16,522 nt of DNA from CBDUQI01 sp965369325 (GTDB lineage: Bacteria > Pseudomonadota > Gammaproteobacteria > Steroidobacterales > JBCBZW01). The first letter of the stretch is position 1. Every line of letters begins with the position of its first letter. Positions 13,027-16,522 of the stretch are shown here, one piece after another. The notes under the pieces were generated by a model, which searched no databases, had not been told where the DNA came from, and saw only the letters and a list, made by a program, of their open reading frames with translations. The stretch is from positions 1 through 16,522 of the forward strand of contig CBDUQI010000129.1 in assembly GCA_965369325.1 (NCBI GenBank), written 5' to 3'. The translations under genes were made by a program, and so were the position numbers.

Positions 13027-15287
13027 TGTTCAGCCGCGAGCTTGAATACACCCTCAATGAAGCGTTTCGCCGCGCGCGCGAGAAACGGCATGAATTTATT
13101 ACTGTTGAGCATCTGTTGCTGGCGCTGCTGGATGTCTCCGAGGTGGTCGATATTCTGCGCTCCTGCGGGGGTGATGTGGATCAGCTACGAAATGAGCTGA
13201 CCGACTTTATCGACGAAACCACACCGCTGGCTGAGCCGGCCGATCAGCAGGAAGTACAGCCAACGCTGGGGTTCCAGCGGGTGCTGCAGCGGGCGGTATT
13301 CCACGTCCAGTCCAGTGGCAAGAAAGAAGTCACCCCGGGTAACGTGCTGGTGGCCATTTTCGGCGAGAAGCAGTCCCATGCGGTCTACCTGTTGGCGCAG
13401 CAGGATGTGGTGCGCTTGGACGTGGTGAATTTTATCTCTCACGGCATCTCCAAATCTGAGGAGGAGATGGAGAGTACCGGCGAGTTGAGCGAGCCGGAAA
13501 AAGACAAGGAGGGCAACGCCAGCGCGCTTGAGAAGTACGCAGTCAATCTGAATCAGCAAGCGGTGAATGGCAAGATCGATCCACTTATCGGCCGCGAAAT
13601 GGAGATCGAACGCACCGTGGCGATACTGTGCCGCCGGCGCAAGAACAACCCGCTTTACGTCGGTGAGGCCGGCGTGGGTAAGACGGCGATTGCCGAAGGT
13701 CTGGCCCGACTTATTGTTGAGGGCAATGTGCCCGATGTGCTCAGTGACTGCACTATCTACGCACTGGACCTGGGCTCGTTGATTGCGGGCACCAAATATC
13801 GCGGCGACTTTGAAAAGCGCCTGAAGGCGGTAGTGAACGAGCTCAAGAGCACGCCGGGTGCGGTGCTGTTTATTGACGAGATCCACACCCTGATCGGCGC
13901 AGGGGCGGCCTCGGGCGGTGTGATGGATGCATCCAACCTCATTAAACCCGTGTTAGCGAATGGCGAGCTGCGCTGTATCGGCTCAACGACCTACCAGGAG
14001 TACCGGGGCATTTTCGAGAAAGACCACGCTCTGGCGCGGCGCTTTCAGAAGATTGATATCCCTGAGCCTAGTATTGATGAAACGGTGGCCATTCTGGCCG
14101 GGCTGCGCTCCCGCTTCGAGGAGCATCATGGCATCTCCTACGAGCGCGCGGCGCTGGAAGCGGCGGCCGAGCTCTCCGCACGCCATATTAACGACCGGCA
14201 GTTGCCCGATAAGGCGATTGATGTGATAGATGAGGCGGGCGCTAATATGCGTCTGCGGCCCGCCGATGAGCGCCCGAAGAAGGTCACCGTGACGGATATC
14301 GAGAACATCGTGGCGAAAGTGGCCAGGATTCCTCCCAAGAGCGTCTCCTCCAGCGACCGCGATTTGCTGCGCACCCTTGAGCGCGACCTGAAGCTGGTGA
14401 TCTTCGGCCAGGACCAAGCGATCAACACGCTGGCGGGCGCCATCAAGATGTCCCGCTCCGGCCTTGGCGATGAAAACAAGCCGGTGGGATCGTTTCTGTT
14501 CGCCGGACCCACCGGCGTGGGCAAAACCGAGGTCACCCGCCAGTTGGCAATGTCCCTGGGCGTGGAACTCATCCGTTTTGATATGTCCGAGTACATGGAG
14601 CGACATACCGTCTCACGGTTGATTGGCGCTCCGCCAGGTTACGTGGGTTACGATCAGGGTGGGCTGCTCACCGAAGCGGTGAATAAACAGCCGCACAGTG
14701 TTCTGCTGCTGGATGAAATCGAAAAAGCGCATCCGGAGGTCTTCAACTTGCTGCTGCAGGTGATGGATCACGGCACACTCACCGACAACAATGGTCGCAA
14801 AGCCGATTTTCGCAACGTCGTGATTGTCATGACCACTAATGCGGGCGCCCAGGAAATGAGTCGGGCATCCATCGGCTTTACCCGGCAAGATCACACGGGC
14901 GATGGTGTGGAAGTGATCAAGCGCATGTTCACGCCGGAGTTTCGCAACCGGCTGGATGCGGTGATTCAGTTCAGGTCGCTGTCGCTGGATGTCGTCATGC
15001 GGGTGGTCGATAAGCTGCTTGTCGAGTTAGAAGCCCAACTGGATCAGAAGGGCGTGGCCATCGAGGTCGACGAAGATGCACGCGACTGGATTGCGCGCCA
15101 CGGCTACGATGAGAAAATGGGCGCACGCCCAATGGCACGCTTAATTCAGGACCGCATAAAGCGCCCGCTGGCTGAGGAGCTGCTGTTCGGCAAGTTATCC
15201 AAAGGGGGGCGGGTATCGGTTAGCGTTAGCGACGACAAGCTGGCACTTGAGACCAAAGAAGGTCACGAACCGGTGCCTGTTCGCTGA
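13026..15287 (+). CDS. clpA: ATP-dependent Clp protease ATP-binding subunit ClpA
   Basis: ClpA is the hexameric AAA+ unfoldase that feeds substrates into the ClpP peptidase in the cytoplasm. The 753 residues are normal. In order: the double Clp N-domain (1-145, the ClpS-binding part), an acidic linker (145-168), the first AAA module with Walker A GEAGVGKT (213-220) and Walker B FIDEIH (282-287), and the second with Walker A GPTGVGKT (494-501) and Walker B LLLDEIEK (560-567). The ClpP-docking loop IGF is at 616-618 and the sensor-2 GAR at 699-701. The start is the ATG at 13026, sharing one base with the clpS stop (TGATG) and preceded by GGAGGAGAG. An in-frame ATG at 13005 would place this ribosome site inside the gene. 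The short linker between the modules, without a ClpB-type coiled-coil insert, and the pairing with clpS separate it from ClpB and ClpC. Confidence 0.97.
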   Translation: MFSRELEYTLNEAFRRAREKRHEFITVEHLLLALLDVSEVVDILRSCGGDVDQLRNELTDFIDETTPLAEPADQQEVQPTLGFQRVLQRAVFHVQSSGKKEVTPGNVLVAIFGEKQSHAVYLLAQQDVVRLDVVNFISHGISKSEEEMESTGELSEPEKDKEGNASALEKYAVNLNQQAVNGKIDPLIGREMEIERTVAILCRRRKNNPLYVGEAGVGKTAIAEGLARLIVEGNVPDVLSDCTIYALDLGSLIAGTKYRGDFEKRLKAVVNELKSTPGAVLFIDEIHTLIGAGAASGGVMDASNLIKPVLANGELRCIGSTTYQEYRGIFEKDHALARRFQKIDIPEPSIDETVAILAGLRSRFEEHHGISYERAALEAAAELSARHINDRQLPDKAIDVIDEAGANMRLRPADERPKKVTVTDIENIVAKVARIPPKSVSSSDRDLLRTLERDLKLVIFGQDQAINTLAGAIKMSRSGLGDENKPVGSFLFAGPTGVGKTEVTRQLAMSLGVELIRFDMSEYMERHTVSRLIGAPPGYVGYDQGGLLTEAVNKQPHSVLLLDEIEKAHPEVFNLLLQVMDHGTLTDNNGRKADFRNVVIVMTTNAGAQEMSRASIGFTRQDHTGDGVEVIKRMFTPEFRNRLDAVIQFRSLSLDVVMRVVDKLLVELEAQLDQKGVAIEVDEDARDWIARHGYDEKMGARPMARLIQDRIKRPLAEELLFGKLSKGGRVSVSVSDDKLALETKEGHEPVPVR

Positions 15288-15290
15288 ACA

Positions 15291-15324
15291 GCAACGTCGC
15301 TGAGCGGCATGCGCAAAGCGTTGC
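15291..15324 (+). terminator. Hairpin after clpA
   Basis: GCAACG (15291-15296) and CGTTGC (15319-15324) pair, with an inner CGC/GCG extension, starting 4 bases past the clpA stop. No T-run follows (ATTGAGG), so it is at best a weak or Rho-assisted end. In E. coli a serine tRNA gene lies between clpA and infA; none is visible here. Confidence 0.35.
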
Positions 15325-15347
15325 ATTGAGGCAGTCGTGTTAAGTAA

Positions 15348-15374
15348 GGCAAATCGCGCGGCTGCGGCTTTGCC
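15348..15374 (-). terminator. Candidate terminator of infA
   Basis: Read on the minus strand, GGCAAA (15374-15369) pairs with TTTGCC (15353-15348) around a GC-rich inner part, 13 bases after the infA stop. It is followed by TTACTTAA, a partial T-run. In the convergent gap it may also stop clpA transcripts. Confidence 0.5.
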
Positions 15375-15386
15375 TGCTGGCGAGAA

Positions 15387-15605
15387 CTAGCGGCTGCGGT
15401 AAACGATGCGCCCCTTGCTCAGATCGTAAGGGGTGAGTTCGACCGTGACGGTATCGCCGGTAAGAATACGGATGTAGTGCTTGCGCATTTTGCCGGAAAT
15501 ATGGGCGGTCACCACGTGACCATTTTCCAGCTCTACCCGGAAGTACGTGTTTGGCAAGGTCTCGGTAACGGTCCCCTGCATCTGGATTGCATCTGCTTTA
15601 GGCAT
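15387..15605 (-). CDS. infA: Translation initiation factor IF-1
   Basis: IF-1 occupies the ribosomal A site region of the 30S subunit during initiation. The 72-residue product is the exact family length, and the S1-type OB fold is nearly identical to the E. coli protein (QMQGTVTETLPNTYFRVELE, then VVTAHISGKMRKHYIRILTGD and the ending PYDLSKGRIVYRSR). The frame is open upstream to 15680, but ATG 15605 has AGGAG three bases before it and gives MPKADAI, the usual start. It is convergent with clpA, as in many gammaproteobacteria. No clear -35/-10 pair could be assigned in the 180 bases separating it from the divergent YHS gene. Confidence 0.98.
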   Translation of the reverse strand: MPKADAIQMQGTVTETLPNTYFRVELENGHVVTAHISGKMRKHYIRILTGDTVTVELTPYDLSKGRIVYRSR

Positions 15606-15736
15606 AAACTCCTGTTTCACCTGGTTGCTGAGAGAGCCGGAATTCTCTACGAACTGGCCCCGCAAAGCAACAAAAAACACGTGAAACTCTGTGTAAATTG
15701 TCGTTTTCTTTAATTCAGGCGACGTTCATCCTGCAC

Positions 15737-15745
15737 TGATATGAT
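15737..15745 (+). promoter_or_regulatory. Candidate extended -10 promoter of the YHS gene
   Basis: TGA followed by TATGAT (15740-15745) matches the extended -10 pattern TGn-TATAAT, with 5/6 in the hexamer. No recognisable -35 lies 17 bases upstream, as is common for extended -10 promoters. The transcript would have a leader of about 35 bases carrying the ribosome site. Confidence 0.4.
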
Positions 15746-15786
15746 AAAAGCCGCGCCGCGAACGCCGGTAGGCAGAGGAGAAACCG

Positions 15787-16230
15787 ATGAACAAACTGAT
15801 TTTGATCCTGGTACTGGGGCTCACGGGCCTGTTGCAGGCGGCCCTGGTAAACGCTGGCGAGACCTTTGCGCCGGGTGGCGTAGCGCTGGAAGGCTACGAT
15901 CCGGTTGCCTACTTTGTCGATGGCCGGGCGGTGCGGGGCAAGAAGAAGTTTGCGCTGGAGCAAGACGGGGTGATGTGGCGCTTTTCCAATGCACAGAACA
16001 TGGACCTGTTCAAAGTCTCCCCGGCCGACTACATGCCGCAGTTTGGCGGCTATTGTGCGTTTGGTGTGGCGGCCCGCCAGCGCCTGATCCGTAGCGATCC
16101 CACCGTGTTCGACATCGTGGACGGCAAGCTTTATCTCAACTTCAGCGAGCGATTACGCGATCGCTGGGCCCGCAATCGCGATCGCATGATCGATCGCGGG
16201 CATGCCAGCTGGCCACGGCTGGGCGAGTAA
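15787..16230 (+). CDS. Exported YHS-domain protein
   Basis: The 147-residue product begins with a clear signal peptide (MNKLILILVLGLTGLLQA, cleavage probably after A23), so it acts in the periplasm or beyond. The mature part is a YHS domain: VALEGYDPVAYFVDGRAVRG, then MWRFSNAQNMDLF, YMPQFGGYCAFGVA, a DPTVFDIVDGKLYLNFS segment and a WPRL ending. YHS domains are linked with metal binding in several proteins, but the substrate of this stand-alone exported type is not established. GAGGAG lies 7 bases before the ATG. It is divergent from infA and followed by a good terminator, so it is probably a single-gene unit. The C-terminal RDR-rich helix is encoded by repeated CGATCG-type sequence. Confidence 0.88.
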   Translation: MNKLILILVLGLTGLLQAALVNAGETFAPGGVALEGYDPVAYFVDGRAVRGKKKFALEQDGVMWRFSNAQNMDLFKVSPADYMPQFGGYCAFGVAARQRLIRSDPTVFDIVDGKLYLNFSERLRDRWARNRDRMIDRGHASWPRLGE

Positions 16231-16248
16231 GCTCAACCGCCCCGTGCG

Positions 16249-16276
16249 CTTGCGCCCGGCGTGGGCAAGTTTATTT
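16249..16276 (+). terminator. Intrinsic terminator of the YHS gene
   Basis: CTTG-(C)-GCCC (16249-16257) pairs with GGGCAAG (16263-16269) around GGCGT with one bulged C. It is followed at once by TTTATTT. This is the best Rho-independent terminator in the window, 19 bases after the YHS stop. Its tail overlaps the stop codon of the convergent minus-strand gene. Confidence 0.7.
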
Positions 16277-16522
16277 GGCCGACATGGTGACGAGCCCGTC
16301 ACTTAGTTGAGCCAGCTCGCCGTCCAGTAGCCGCTGGCGTGCATTCTCATCGCCGGCCAGATAGGCATCCCAGAAATCCGTGCTGACGTGGTACACGTAG
16401 CTGCTGGCGACCTCGCCAATAATCTCCGAGTATGTGGTGAGGTCTTGTTGCCCATCGGCGCGGTGCGAGCGATAACCCTCGATATACACCAGATACTTAT
16501 CTCCCGGCGCGCTGTATTGGTA
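16271..16522 (-). CDS. C-terminal part of a probable alpha/beta hydrolase (cut by the window edge)
   Basis: The reading frame is open from the right edge to the TAA at 16271, giving 83 visible residues. A GTG at 16489 is in frame but has open sequence before it, so the true start lies outside. The segment APGDKYLVYIEGYRSH resembles the strand and catalytic-histidine turn near the end of esterases and dienelactone-hydrolase-like proteins (PGDKYLvvleGa.H). The H in RSH would be the catalytic histidine. The rest is helical and hydrophilic, ending in GLVTMSAK. The nucleophile elbow is not in the window, so the family is tentative. Confidence 0.55.
   Translation of the reverse strand, partial: YQYSAPGDKYLVYIEGYRSHRADGQQDLTTYSEIIGEVASSYVYHVSTDFWDAYLAGDENARQRLLDGELAQLSDGLVTMSAK

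Noticed and set aside
15288..15386. Possible serine tRNA between clpA and infA, as in E. coli
   Set aside because: No acceptor/T-arm pattern (GTTCRA) or cloverleaf could be found in the 99 bases; only two hairpins are visible.
16151..16200. Cluster of GCGATCGC/CGATCG palindromes (HIP1-like)
   Set aside because: They fall in codons for a repeated Arg-Asp-Arg pattern at the C-terminus of the YHS protein and occur nowhere else in bulk, so codon choice explains them.

Overview
The window comes from a GC-rich gammaproteobacterium. The evidence is the gene neighbourhood clpS-clpA followed by a convergent infA (the arrangement of E. coli and Pseudomonas), a near-canonical LexA site, and InfA, ClpS and ClpA proteins very close to the gammaproteobacterial forms. 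A type II secretion system (T2SS), an SOS-linked error-prone polymerase and a CHASE2-type cyclase fit a free-living, probably aquatic or marine species. I cannot name the genus.

Layout from left to right. The left edge (1-14) cuts through a LexA/SOS box, which is followed by dnaE2/imuC on the + strand (43-3126). A short acidic protein of unknown function (3198-3452, -) converges on dnaE2. A hairpin-rich gap of about 300 bases (3453-3752) follows. Next is a compact - strand operon, transcribed in the order gspC, gspD, gspE, gspF (9706 down to 3753), which encodes the inner-membrane connector, outer-membrane secretin, cytoplasmic ATPase and inner-membrane platform of a T2SS. The usual following genes (pseudopilins gspG-K, then gspL-M) are absent after gspF and must lie elsewhere if the system works. 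Divergent from gspC is a membrane-bound CHASE2-class III adenylate cyclase (9964-12177, +). A non-coding stretch of about 470 bases leads into clpS-clpA (12646-15287, +), which overlap by one base and encode the N-degron adaptor and the AAA+ unfoldase of ClpAP. infA (15387-15605, -) is convergent with clpA. A small secreted YHS-domain protein (15787-16230, +) has a good intrinsic terminator. The right edge cuts a - strand gene whose visible C-terminus looks like an alpha/beta hydrolase.

The window holds four functional themes: damage-induced mutagenesis (dnaE2), protein export (gspCDEF), cAMP signalling (the cyclase, which shares an intergenic promoter region with gspC) and regulated proteolysis plus translation initiation (clpS, clpA, infA). 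I see no insertion sequence, prophage, CRISPR array, tRNA or rRNA. I do not see a convincing undescribed system. The most interesting points are the SOS box directly in front of dnaE2, the shortened gsp operon with a divergent cyclase, the structured intergenic regions at 3480-3754 and 12178-12645, and an unusually Asp/Glu/His-rich N-terminal extension on ClpS.
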